Of a DNA stretch of 64,000 nt, positions 33,861 through 42,154 are shown piece after piece. Each line of letters opens with the position of its first letter. Positions within the stretch are counted from its first letter, which is position 1. The stretch covers positions 62,001 to 126,000 of the forward strand of contig WGNL01000025.1 of the NCBI GenBank assembly GCA_016124585.1, written 5' to 3'. The notes beneath the pieces were generated by a model. That model worked only from the letters and a program-made list of their open reading frames with translations, was not told the DNA's origin and searched no databases. A program made the translations under genes and the position numbers. Source of the stretch: Bacteroidota bacterium (GTDB taxonomy: Bacteria > Bacteroidota > Bacteroidia > Chitinophagales > Saprospiraceae).

Positions 33861-35045
33861 ATGATCCATCAGACACAAAAAATCCTCGACAAAATCCTTT
33901 GGAAAGGTAGAAGTAGGTTGTTGTTGTTAGGGGCTGCTTTAGGTTCATTTATTGGCTTTTTTTTGCTCTTAAGCACCTTGCAATTTTATATTGACGTACA
34001 AAAATTATTAAGGGGTGACGCCAACCCAAGTGACCAATACGTCCAGATAAATAAAAAGGTCAACCTATTCAATACCCTTGGTGTAAAATCCGGTTTTTCT
34101 GAGACAGATATTGAAGAATTAAATTCAAAATCATTTATTGAATCAGTAGGGAAATTTACTGCCAACGATTTTCGAGCAGGTGCCTCCAGCGATATGCTAG
34201 GGTTTTATACTGAATTGTTTTTTGAATCAGTGCCAAATGAATTTCTCGATGTGAATGAACCCGCTTTTCGCTGGTCAGAAGGGCAGAATAGTGTTCCTGT
34301 ATTAATTTCCAAGGACTACTTGGCACTTTATAATTTCGGTTTCGCACCTAGTCAAGGATTGCCTCAAGTGACACCTGCAACAGTTAGTAAGTTAAATATG
34401 GAAATCAGCATTAGTGGGCAGGGCAAAAAGCAGAATTTTAATGGAAAAATTGTAGGCTTCAGCGATCGCATAAACTCAATTTTGGTACCAGCCTCGTTTA
34501 TGAACTGGGCCAATGCGAATTTTGGAAATGAACCAGGTTTAGCTTCTAGATTGATACTCAAAGTCCAAAATCCAATGTCTAAGGATTTTCAAAATTTTCT
34601 GAAAGAGAAAGGCTACGAAGTAAGTACTGGTCGGTTGATTGGAAGTCAATTTGGGGTACTACTTAAAGTGGTTTTGTCTGTACTTTGGTTAATAGGCTTA
34701 CTGATTTTGGCACTTTCAATGCTTGTTTTTAGCCTAAATTTTCAATTGCTCATCGCTCAAAACAGGCCTGAAATCAGGCTACTTCTTGAAACTGGCCATT
34801 ACCCTAAACAAATTAGTAACCTACTTTCCAAGCGCTTTTCTTACCAATTTACCTTTGTTATGGTTTTTGTCTTTGCCGCACTTTTTGCACTCCGTTTTTG
34901 GCAGGTTGGATACTTTGAGAAGCAAGGTTTTGAACTAAATCATGGACTGGGAATGCAGGTAATCATTGTTGGGCTTATTTTTGGTGGGGTGCTGTTGATG
35001 CTTAATATCTTGAACATTCGTAGTGCGGTTTCTAATCAAGCCTAG
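33861..35045 (+). CDS. FtsX-like/MacB-like permease protein
   Basis: 394 residues. One membrane helix near the N-terminus (about 22-42), a periplasmic domain of about 220 residues, then three helices (about 272-300, 325-345 and 365-388): the ABC3/FtsX permease layout. Such proteins normally work with a separate ATPase of the LolD/FtsE type, but none is encoded next door. The sequence after the last helix is short. It may take part in lipoprotein release or cell-wall hydrolase control; this cannot be decided. It begins 11 bp past a terminator and ends convergent with cutC, overlapping its stop by 4 bp. Confidence 0.82.
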   Translation: MIHQTQKILDKILWKGRSRLLLLGAALGSFIGFFLLLSTLQFYIDVQKLLRGDANPSDQYVQINKKVNLFNTLGVKSGFSETDIEELNSKSFIESVGKFTANDFRAGASSDMLGFYTELFFESVPNEFLDVNEPAFRWSEGQNSVPVLISKDYLALYNFGFAPSQGLPQVTPATVSKLNMEISISGQGKKQNFNGKIVGFSDRINSILVPASFMNWANANFGNEPGLASRLILKVQNPMSKDFQNFLKEKGYEVSTGRLIGSQFGVLLKVVLSVLWLIGLLILALSMLVFSLNFQLLIAQNRPEIRLLLETGHYPKQISNLLSKRFSYQFTFVMVFVFAALFALRFWQVGYFEKQGFELNHGLGMQVIIVGLIFGGVLLMLNILNIRSAVSNQA

Positions 35046-35671
35046 AAAACGATTCGTTTGCCATGGTATTCAGATGTTCTCACCACTGCTTGTACTTGAG
35101 GCAAATTTGTTTTTGTAATATTTCCCGCTGCTAAAATGGTAATTTTTCCGTTGGCTATTTTTTTCATTTTCCGAAGAACTTCGGCTCCTTCCAAAGCAGT
35201 CTTTTTTCCACCTGAAGTCAGAACTCTTTGAATACCAGCAACTTGTGTTAGTTTTTTAATCGACAATGCAGGGTCTGGAGTTTCGTCTATCGCCTTGTGA
35301 AACGTAACCAAGAGCGGATTTGCCAATTCTGCTAATTCACGTGTTTGGTCAAGATTAACTTCATTTTTTTTATCCAAAATTCCAAAAACAACACCTGCTA
35401 CTCCCATTTTTTTGAACATTTCTACAGACTTTTTCATCTGTTGGAACTCCACTTCTGAATAAACAAAATCCCCTCCCCGTGGTCTGACCATCGCCATAAT
35501 TGGAATTTTAAGTTCCTGCATACAAGCAAGCGTCAATGCTTCAGATGGAGTCACCCCGCCAATGCTTAAATCCCCGCACAATTCTATCCTGTCAGCACCA
35601 TTCTGTTCTGCTCGCACTGCACCCTCCAGGGTCTCTACACATGCTTCCAAAATTATTTTTGAAGACCTCAT
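35042..35671 (-). CDS. cutC: CutC family protein
   Basis: 209 residues from the ATG at 35671. TIM-barrel protein of the CutC family: ILEACVETLEGAVRAEQNGA, DRIELCGDLSIGGVTPS, MVRPRGGDFVYSE, then VTFHKAIDETPDP and RVLTSGGKKTALEG. It was first linked to copper homeostasis in E. coli, but that role is disputed and the biochemical function is not settled. Its ATG overlaps the nth stop in an ATGA arrangement, so it is the last gene of the operon that starts behind the cobalamin riboswitch. It is slightly shorter than the E. coli protein (248 aa). Confidence 0.93.
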   Translation of the reverse strand: MRSSKIILEACVETLEGAVRAEQNGADRIELCGDLSIGGVTPSEALTLACMQELKIPIMAMVRPRGGDFVYSEVEFQQMKKSVEMFKKMGVAGVVFGILDKKNEVNLDQTRELAELANPLLVTFHKAIDETPDPALSIKKLTQVAGIQRVLTSGGKKTALEGAEVLRKMKKIANGKITILAAGNITKTNLPQVQAVVRTSEYHGKRIVF

Positions 35672-36327
35672 TTTTTTTGTTTTTGAATGCCGAATTTGCT
35701 GCAAATCAGGCATTTATCAGCATCATGGCCACGAGCTGGACAATACTCCCTACCAAAAAAAATAATCTGCAAATGGAGTTTATTCCACGTTTCCTTCGGA
35801 AATAAGGCTTTCAAGTCTCGCTCCGTTTCTTCTACATTTTTGCCGCTGCTCAAACCCCACCTTGCTGCTAGCCGATGGATATGTGTGTCAACTGGAAAAG
35901 CAGGTACCCCAAATCCTTGGGACATTACGACAGAGGCAGTTTTGTGGCCAACCCCTGGCAGCGATTCCAATGCCTCCCAGTCTTGAGGTACTTCTCCGCC
36001 GTATTTTTCCAATAAAATCTTTGACAAATTGGATATGGCCTGCGACTTGCGAGGAGACAAGCCGCAAGGCCGGATTATATCTTCGATTTCCTTTACATCA
36101 AGCTTGGACATTTCCAGCGGGTTTCCTGCTTTGGCAAAAAGTTTGGGCGTTATCTGGTTTACTCGCACATCAGTGCACTGTGCAGATAGCAATACTGCTA
36201 CGAGCAGGGTATAATTGTCCTTGTGGGTAAGTGGAATTGGTGTCTCTGGGTAGAGGTCATCTAATATTTCAGCAATGGCTGCGGCTTTTTTTCTTAATGA
36301 AGGACTATATTTCTTTGACTTGACCAT
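35668..36327 (-). CDS. nth: Endonuclease III (DNA glycosylase/AP lyase)
   Basis: 219 residues from the ATG at 36327, two bases below the stop of the preceding gene. It removes oxidised pyrimidines from DNA. The helix-hairpin-helix and catalytic Lys lie in LPGVGHKTASVV, and the catalytic Asp in FPVDTHIHRLAARWGL. The C-terminal iron-sulfur region reads CPARGHDADKCLIC: three cysteines spaced x9 and x2, while the E. coli enzyme has four (x6, x2, x5). Either the cluster is bound differently or it is missing, as in some Bacteroidota Nth. Co-transcribed with cutC (4-bp overlap). Confidence 0.93.
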   Translation of the reverse strand: MVKSKKYSPSLRKKAAAIAEILDDLYPETPIPLTHKDNYTLLVAVLLSAQCTDVRVNQITPKLFAKAGNPLEMSKLDVKEIEDIIRPCGLSPRKSQAISNLSKILLEKYGGEVPQDWEALESLPGVGHKTASVVMSQGFGVPAFPVDTHIHRLAARWGLSSGKNVEETERDLKALFPKETWNKLHLQIIFFGREYCPARGHDADKCLICSKFGIQKQKK

Positions 36328-36328
36328 T

Positions 36329-37303
36329 TTAATTCTTAATAAAAACTTTGGAGTAAACACGACCATCTAGTGTCACTTGCAAAGTAAACACCCCAGCAGC
36401 TAAACTTGATACATCTAGGTTGTTTTCTCCTTTTGTCAAATTGAAGTTTGAAATTTTATGGCCATAAGTATTTGATAAACAGGCGGTTGCATTGCTGTTT
36501 TCCATCCAGTTGATTTTCAAGAAATTGGTAACTGGATTTGGCCATGTCTCTATTTTCAAACTAGGTGTAACTTCTGTTGTTGCGGATGGCATGTCAGCCG
36601 TGGTTACATTGTCTAAGCAGAAATAGGTAGGTGTGTTGATGCCAAATGCCCCCACATCGGAAGAAGAGAGTGAAAACTGTAGCGAATCAACATTGCCGAG
36701 TGGAGTGAGGTCTACAAAAGTCCAGTCATCTACGATATAATCTTCAGAATTGTCAAGGGAGCGAAAATCTGCGAGGTAAAACTCCACACTATCTGATCCG
36801 AGTTGTCCATTCAGGAATTTTTTGATGGTCAGCTTGAAGAAATCTGGGTCATTTCCATTTTCACCGCCAAATTTTTTTGCAAAACCATCTCCATCCAACA
36901 TGCTCAAATAAGCATAAGTGCTGTTCGTGAGGTAAAGTCCTTCTACCAGCCCCCCTTTGGCATTGCCAGACAATCGAAGAATTTCGTGACCATAGTTGTA
37001 GCATACCGCATATCCAACTGAACCATTGACGCCACTACCAGGAATAGCGCTGTATTGATTACCAAAACCTGGTGTGCTCACATCAATGGTTGCTGAAACT
37101 GCCCAACCAGACCAGTATGGAAAGCTTGGGTCATCCACATAAAAATTTGGGAGCTGGACATTTCCACTCTCGAATTGATGTGTGTTGCCAGCATCATTGT
37201 TGAAACTGCCAGCCACGAGGTTCAAATTCTCAAAGTCAGCGATTGTTTGTGCTGAAATCAGAAAAGAGGCAAACATGAAAAAAAATGTGTTGAGTGATTT
37301 CAT
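36329..37303 (-). CDS. DUF4465 protein with T9SS sorting tail, probable B12-uptake accessory
   Basis: 324 residues. Signal peptide 1-18 (ending ISA/Q). The domain at about 20-240 matches DUF4465: IADFENLNLVAGSFNND, YWSGWAVSATIDVSTPGFGN, SVGYAVCYNYG and TPTYFCLDNVTT. The C-terminal about 75 residues are a type IX sorting domain (WPNPVTNFLKINW, ending VYSKVFIKN). It sits 35 bp downstream of the BtuB-like gene behind a cobalamin riboswitch. In gut Bacteroides, surface lipoproteins (BtuG, BtuH) assist BtuB; this may be an equivalent that uses T9SS anchoring instead of a lipid. B12 binding is inferred from context only. Confidence 0.85.
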   Translation of the reverse strand: MKSLNTFFFMFASFLISAQTIADFENLNLVAGSFNNDAGNTHQFESGNVQLPNFYVDDPSFPYWSGWAVSATIDVSTPGFGNQYSAIPGSGVNGSVGYAVCYNYGHEILRLSGNAKGGLVEGLYLTNSTYAYLSMLDGDGFAKKFGGENGNDPDFFKLTIKKFLNGQLGSDSVEFYLADFRSLDNSEDYIVDDWTFVDLTPLGNVDSLQFSLSSSDVGAFGINTPTYFCLDNVTTADMPSATTEVTPSLKIETWPNPVTNFLKINWMENSNATACLSNTYGHKISNFNLTKGENNLDVSSLAAGVFTLQVTLDGRVYSKVFIKN

Positions 37304-37338
37304 CGTTTTTTTATTTTAAATGATTGATAGTCAATTGT

Positions 37339-39222
37339 TTAATAATTTATTGAAACGCCAATTAAGAAGCTCCGACCTGGCATTGGCCGTCGTTCTACAA
37401 TTCGATAGTTGGCATTCCAGCAATTGTCGATTTGGAAGAAAAAATGGGAGTCTATCTCGGCCAATGTTTTCTCAAAATCAAGTTCAAATTCTCCAGTTTG
37501 AAAACTTGGAAGACTACCCAATTCTGTTAATACAGCACCGATGAATTGGTGTCGATATTTTAAGCCTAGTCCTCCCAAGCGGATATTAATGCTTGTAAAC
37601 CCTTGATGTTCAGGCACATATATCAATTGCTGTCCAGCTTCAATTTTGGGTAATTCCACGGCAATTTGGTTGGTCGAACGTACCCAATCATATCCTGCAT
37701 CGATTTTAAAATTCCATTTTGCACTGTTCCAAAAAAAGTGAAATCTATTTTCCAAACCTCTGCTCCAGACTTCCGCAATATTCGCAGCGGACCAAATTGG
37801 TTGGCCCGAAACCGGGTGCCAGAGTATCCAGTTTTTGATGTTTCGGTTGAAAACAACACTTGAAAAGCGCAGTGAAGAATGGTTCTTTTGAAAGGAAAAT
37901 TGAGCATTTACTTCATTGCTCCAGCCAGATTCGGGGCGTAGTTCAGGGTTGCCGCCGGGTTGCCAATGCAAATCATTTAGTGTTGGCAAGCGATAGTTTC
38001 GGCAAATTTTTGCGCCAATTCTAAAAGCCTCAAACACTTGTTGTTCAACCCCCAGAGATGGGGTGAATGGGATGAGTTTTCCGTCTACTAACTCCTGCCT
38101 TCCATCAATTTGAACCTTGGTTTTTTTGTTCAAATAACGCAAAGAGCTAAAAACAGCCGATTGTTGCCTGAAAGCCGAGGAGTCAGCATAGCTTTTTATA
38201 AATGCCTTTGTAAAAGATTGATTTCCAGAAAGTTGTAAAATTAATTTAGCTGAAATGCTTCGCTGCCAATCTAATCCTGTGATGTTTGTCCAAAAATGGC
38301 TTTGGGCGTCCTGTCTTGTTTGGTCATCTTTAAAATGGATGGATTCCCAAAACAGTGCAGATTTAGCTTGGAGGATGTTTGGCCCTTTGCTCAAACGAAA
38401 ATTAAGTGCGGTTCTGGCTGTTTTGTCAGCTTGATTGGCTTCGCTTCGGGTTTGAGTAGTAGTAGGTGGAATTTCCCGAAAACTTTTTTGAAGCCATGTT
38501 TGCCAGCCGAAATGCGTTTTATCAGAGGGCCGAAAATACAGTTCGTGCATTAAGCCGGCTTGATGGTATGCGGCATTTGTTTGTCGTTTGGATGGAAGGC
38601 TCGGTGTAGGTTTGTATTGGAAGTTATTTTTTGCTTTTTGGTAAAAAAGCCGAGTACTGCTCGCCCATTTTTTATGGGTAAATTTTGCGGTAGCCTGACC
38701 ATGCCAATTGCCAAAACTACCGTAGCCAGTGGCTATTTTGAGCTGTTTTTTTGTGTAAAAATCAGGTTTGTTTTCCATTAATACGGCACCTCCAACTGCC
38801 CCGCTCCCCCAAACGGCACTATTGCCACCGTGCTGCATACTGACTTCATCTGCAAAAAAAACAGGTAACATTGACCAATCCAATTGGCCTAGCATTGGGC
38901 TTTGTATCTGGAGGCCGTTCCAAAGTACCGCAGTCTGGCTGGCACTAGCCCCACGAATGGTGACTGTGGAGAGGCTGCCAGCCCCATAATTTTTTAGGTA
39001 TATCCCAGTTTCATTTTGCAAAAATGCTGCAATGTTTTGAGTGCTGTTTTCAGCCAAGTCAACCCCAGACCAATGTTCTACAAAGCTGCCGGGTTGTCCG
39101 TTCCGGAGGGAGGCTGCCGTGATTTCAACAGCAGGCAATAGCACGAGAGAGTCATTTTGAGCAAAAACCAAGCTTTGCGCAAGCATCCAAAAAAACAAAA
39201 TTGAAATAGATGATTTTATCAA
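37339..39222 (-). CDS. BtuB-like TonB-dependent outer-membrane receptor
   Basis: 627 residues. Signal peptide 1-21 (MLAQSLVFA/Q). A TonB-box-like segment (VEITAASL), then the plug domain (IAAFLQNETGIYLKNYGAG, then TVTIRGASASQTAVLWNGL) and a 22-strand barrel ending in a terminal aromatic-rich strand (FLIGVSINY). At about 630 aa it is close to BtuB (about 600) and shorter than SusC-type receptors. The cobalamin riboswitch directly upstream identifies the likely substrate as vitamin B12 or a related cobamide. Energy would come from a TonB protein; one is encoded at 32904. The periplasmic and inner-membrane parts (BtuF, BtuCD) are not in this window. Confidence 0.92.
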   Translation of the reverse strand: MIKSSISILFFWMLAQSLVFAQNDSLVLLPAVEITAASLRNGQPGSFVEHWSGVDLAENSTQNIAAFLQNETGIYLKNYGAGSLSTVTIRGASASQTAVLWNGLQIQSPMLGQLDWSMLPVFFADEVSMQHGGNSAVWGSGAVGGAVLMENKPDFYTKKQLKIATGYGSFGNWHGQATAKFTHKKWASSTRLFYQKAKNNFQYKPTPSLPSKRQTNAAYHQAGLMHELYFRPSDKTHFGWQTWLQKSFREIPPTTTQTRSEANQADKTARTALNFRLSKGPNILQAKSALFWESIHFKDDQTRQDAQSHFWTNITGLDWQRSISAKLILQLSGNQSFTKAFIKSYADSSAFRQQSAVFSSLRYLNKKTKVQIDGRQELVDGKLIPFTPSLGVEQQVFEAFRIGAKICRNYRLPTLNDLHWQPGGNPELRPESGWSNEVNAQFSFQKNHSSLRFSSVVFNRNIKNWILWHPVSGQPIWSAANIAEVWSRGLENRFHFFWNSAKWNFKIDAGYDWVRSTNQIAVELPKIEAGQQLIYVPEHQGFTSINIRLGGLGLKYRHQFIGAVLTELGSLPSFQTGEFELDFEKTLAEIDSHFFFQIDNCWNANYRIVERRPMPGRSFLIGVSINY

Positions 39223-39364
39223 AACAACCTGCGAATGAAGGACAAAAGGAATGCAGGTTGGAAACGAGGATGGGTTGAAAAACCCTGATTTTCAAGCCGA
39301 TGGTGCCGGATTGCAGCGTTTCTTCCCCGGCTTTTCCTCCGAAAGCCCGATTGAGAAAATACGC

Positions 39365-39527
39365 ATCGGCAGGTCTTCTGGCTCGCTTCATTTTTGACAC
39401 CTTCCCAGGATATTCCCAGTGGTTCATCGTCAAAAATATAGAAGCTTACAGCAGCGGGGACTGCTCCGGATTTTCACCGGATTCCCTTTTCAGATTGAGG
39501 CTAAAACCATCAATCACCGAAGCGTTG
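39365..39527 (-). promoter_or_regulatory. Cobalamin riboswitch
   Basis: Read on the minus strand it has the full order of conserved elements: GGGAATCCGGTGAAAATCCG, then GCAGTCCCCGCTGCTGTAAGC (B12-box region), then CTGGGAAGG, and finally GAGCCAGAAGACCTGCCG at 39367-39384. These match the class I cobalamin riboswitch core. It lies about 142 nt before the BtuB-like start, so regulation by premature termination or by hiding the start region is possible; the hairpin GGGTTTTTCAACCC near 39270 lies in the leader. When B12 is plentiful the operon should be turned down. Confidence 0.95.
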
Positions 39528-39535
39528 CAAAGGTA
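39528..39535 (-). promoter_or_regulatory. -7 box of the riboswitch-controlled operon
   Basis: On the minus strand the sequence is TACCTTTG, identical to the glnN and guaA boxes, placed so that transcription begins at the very start of the riboswitch. A convincing -33 box was not found. Confidence 0.6.
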
Positions 39536-39611
39536 TAAAAAGTTTGCAGCTTAGATGAAGCTAGGTACAAACTGTTTTTGATTGCCCAATTTCTAAAGGC
39601 AAATGTTGAAA

Positions 39612-40871
39612 TTATGCACCTTGGCGGATTGCATCAACTGGGTCCATCCTTGCAGCTTGCATGGCAGGTATTACACCAGCCAGAACACCTACTGCGATGG
39701 AAATGAACATGCCCCAACTAATGTTTCCAAGGTCTAAGTAAACGGGAAAAGGCATACTACTCTGTAGTGCAGCGATGAGGATGTACACTAGAATCAGTCC
39801 AAAAATTCCCCCAAAAATGCAGAGGATTACAGACTCCACGAGGAATTCAAGGAGTATGACGCCATTTTTTGCACCTAAAGCTTTTTTGATACCAATTATG
39901 TTAGTTCGTTCTTTGACGGATACGAACATGATATTGGCGACACTGACCATGCCAACGATAATAGCAAACATACCAATGACGATGCCGACCAAATTCAATA
40001 CTCCAAATACATTACCCAAGAGTTTGGCAATGATTGACATGGTGTTGAGTGAGAAATTATCTTCTTCTTTGGGTTTGAGGTGGCGCTCCTGACGGAGTGT
40101 ACCTGTCAAATCGTCTTTCATTTTTTCAATATCCACGCCGTCTGCAGCCTTAACGTTGAGCGAAGCACCAAATGGATTGTCTGTCTTGAGGTTGGCAAAC
40201 TTCTTCCCTAATTCATAAGAAATGATAATGCCGTTGTCAAAATCCATGACTTTGAGCAGGTCTTTGCCGGAGCGTTTGAAAACCCCGATGACCTCCAAAT
40301 CCCGGCCTCCCATCCTGATTTTTTTCCCAATCGGCTCCACGCTTCCAAATAATTCTTCCGCTACTTTTGAACCAATGAGTGCCTTGTTAGCGCCCATGTG
40401 GTACTCACTGGGTGTATAATATCTGCCCTTTTCGTATTCTGGTTTGAAGATTTCATCCATGTCGTAGGTGACTGCAACACAAAAAACGCCTTCCACAGAG
40501 TTGGAGCGAAATTTCAGGGTTTTTGTACCAATGAAAACGTGTAAAGAAGCGGCACTTACAGTTTCAGCCTTGGTTTTGATGGCTTCAAAATCTTGGTAGT
40601 CGATGTTTGGCCTACGTTGGTATTTCCAATAATTGGTGTGCGGGTCTTCTGTCCAAGACATTTTGCTGACGTAAACCACATCGTCACCCAATTTTTCTAG
40701 GCTGCCCATTACGTTGTCCTGCATCGAATTCACTGCGGCTTGGATGGCGATGATGCAGAAAATTCCGATGGTGATGCCCATCAGCGAAAGGAAACTCCTG
40801 AGTTTGTTGCCAGATAGTTGGCTCCAAGCCTGCATGGCACTCTCTGAAAAAACTCGTAGTAAAATGCGCAT
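39612..40871 (-). CDS. MacB-type ABC transporter permease
   Basis: 419 residues. Layout of MacB/FtsX permeases: helix 1 at about 22-45, a large periplasmic MacB_PCD domain (about 50-265), then three helices (about 285-315, 335-365 and 375-400), with the conserved IGIKKALGAKNGVILLEFLVESV and the C-terminal PAMQAARMDPVDAIR. It belongs to a tripartite or mechanotransmission-type ABC system whose ATPase and adaptor are elsewhere. Substrate unknown. It is divergent from mnmH. A TAnnTTCG-type box (TATTTTCG on the minus strand at 40887-40894) lies about 15 bp upstream. Confidence 0.9.
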   Translation of the reverse strand: MRILLRVFSESAMQAWSQLSGNKLRSFLSLMGITIGIFCIIAIQAAVNSMQDNVMGSLEKLGDDVVYVSKMSWTEDPHTNYWKYQRRPNIDYQDFEAIKTKAETVSAASLHVFIGTKTLKFRSNSVEGVFCVAVTYDMDEIFKPEYEKGRYYTPSEYHMGANKALIGSKVAEELFGSVEPIGKKIRMGGRDLEVIGVFKRSGKDLLKVMDFDNGIIISYELGKKFANLKTDNPFGASLNVKAADGVDIEKMKDDLTGTLRQERHLKPKEEDNFSLNTMSIIAKLLGNVFGVLNLVGIVIGMFAIIVGMVSVANIMFVSVKERTNIIGIKKALGAKNGVILLEFLVESVILCIFGGIFGLILVYILIAALQSSMPFPVYLDLGNISWGMFISIAVGVLAGVIPAMQAARMDPVDAIRQGA

Positions 40872-41074
40872 GACGAAAGATTTTTGCGAAAATACGCTTT
40901 ATGAATAAGCCCCGAAGATGGTGGTTTGTTTTTATGACAAGGATAAGGATTCGATAGAAACCTGATTTTAATCCACGAAAGAATATTACAACTTGCCATG
41001 TAACCAATGGGGTTCCTATTTTCAGCCAAAACGCCTACATTCGCCAACTCAAAAATTGCCTTTCAATTCATATT

Positions 41075-42106
41075 TTGAAGCGAATCACTGCCACACAAGT
41101 TTTCCAACTCGAACCTGATCGTGCGCTTCTTGACGTTCGCACCCCAGCAGAATATGCCCAAGGCCATGTGCCCGGTGCATTGAACCTCCCTTTGTTCACT
41201 GACGAGGAGCGAGCGGTAGTTGGTACCTTGTACAAACAGGTAAGCCCCGAAAAAGCATTTTTGAAGGGCTTGGATTTGGCAGGTGCAAAAATGTCATGGT
41301 ACGTAAAAACGGCAATGAAGTTGGCACCTTCGAAGAAAGTAGCCATTCATTGCTGGCGGGGCGGCCAACGTAGTGGCAGCTTGGCTACTCTGCTCTCATT
41401 TGCTGGCTTCGATGTGCAGGTCTTGCAAGGGGGGTACAAAGCCTACAGGCGCCATGTACTTGAGCAGTTTTCGCTTTGCAAATGCAAGTTTGTTGTGCTT
41501 GGTGGTAAAACTGGAAGTGGCAAAACGGAGGTTTTGAAACGACTTGCTGGCCGTGGTGAACAAGTAATAGACTTAGAGAGAATGGCCAACCACAAAGGTT
41601 CTGCCTTTGGAGCACTTGGTGAAGCACCACAGCCCAGAGTGGAGCAATTTGAAAATAACTTGTTTTCAGTGCTGGAAAACTTGGACCATGAGCAAAGGAT
41701 TTGGGTAGAAAACGAAAGCCGAACCATAGGATGGGTATCAATTCCTGCTGGCTTTTTTGAGCAATTCAAGGCAGCACCTCTCATCCACTTGGAAGTTCCG
41801 TTTGAGGTGCGGGTGAAATATTTGGTGGAGTGTTACGCCATCTTTCCTAAAGAGGAATTGGTGGATTCGCTGCTCAAAATCACAAAACGCATGGGTGGCA
41901 ACAATGTGAAGGATGCACTCACCGCATTTGATGCCGGTGAGGTGGACGTGGCAACAGGCATTGCACTTCATTACTACGATAAAACCTATTCACATTCCAC
42001 TGGAAAAGGGAAGTTTGAAAAAATTATCCAATTGCAAACCGATGAAATGGACTTTGATGCAACAGCAATAAAATTGATTCAAATCGCTGATGAGCTAAAT
42101 ATTTGA
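41075..42106 (+). CDS. mnmH: tRNA 2-selenouridine synthase
   Basis: 343 residues, start TTG (no in-frame ATG before the conserved domain). It replaces sulfur by selenium in 5-methylaminomethyl-2-thiouridine at the wobble position of tRNA. The N-terminal rhodanese domain has ALLDVRTPAEYAQGHVPGA, LPLFTDEERAVVGTLYKQ and the active-site Cys in HCWRGGQRSGS. The second half has a P-loop, GGKTGSGKTEVLK. It is followed after 48 bp by selD, which makes its selenium donor, so this is a complete selenouridine-making pair. Confidence 0.95.
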   Translation: MKRITATQVFQLEPDRALLDVRTPAEYAQGHVPGALNLPLFTDEERAVVGTLYKQVSPEKAFLKGLDLAGAKMSWYVKTAMKLAPSKKVAIHCWRGGQRSGSLATLLSFAGFDVQVLQGGYKAYRRHVLEQFSLCKCKFVVLGGKTGSGKTEVLKRLAGRGEQVIDLERMANHKGSAFGALGEAPQPRVEQFENNLFSVLENLDHEQRIWVENESRTIGWVSIPAGFFEQFKAAPLIHLEVPFEVRVKYLVECYAIFPKEELVDSLLKITKRMGGNNVKDALTAFDAGEVDVATGIALHYYDKTYSHSTGKGKFEKIIQLQTDEMDFDATAIKLIQIADELNI

Positions 42107-42154
42107 CGATTGACCCCAATTGAAAATGTACCCAAAACAAGCGAGTTAAAATTT

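Noticed and set aside
33009-33878. 289-codon leftward frame opposite the TonB gene
   Set aside because: Its Trp/Arg runs are the complement of the CCN proline codons; it is a shadow of the TonB gene.
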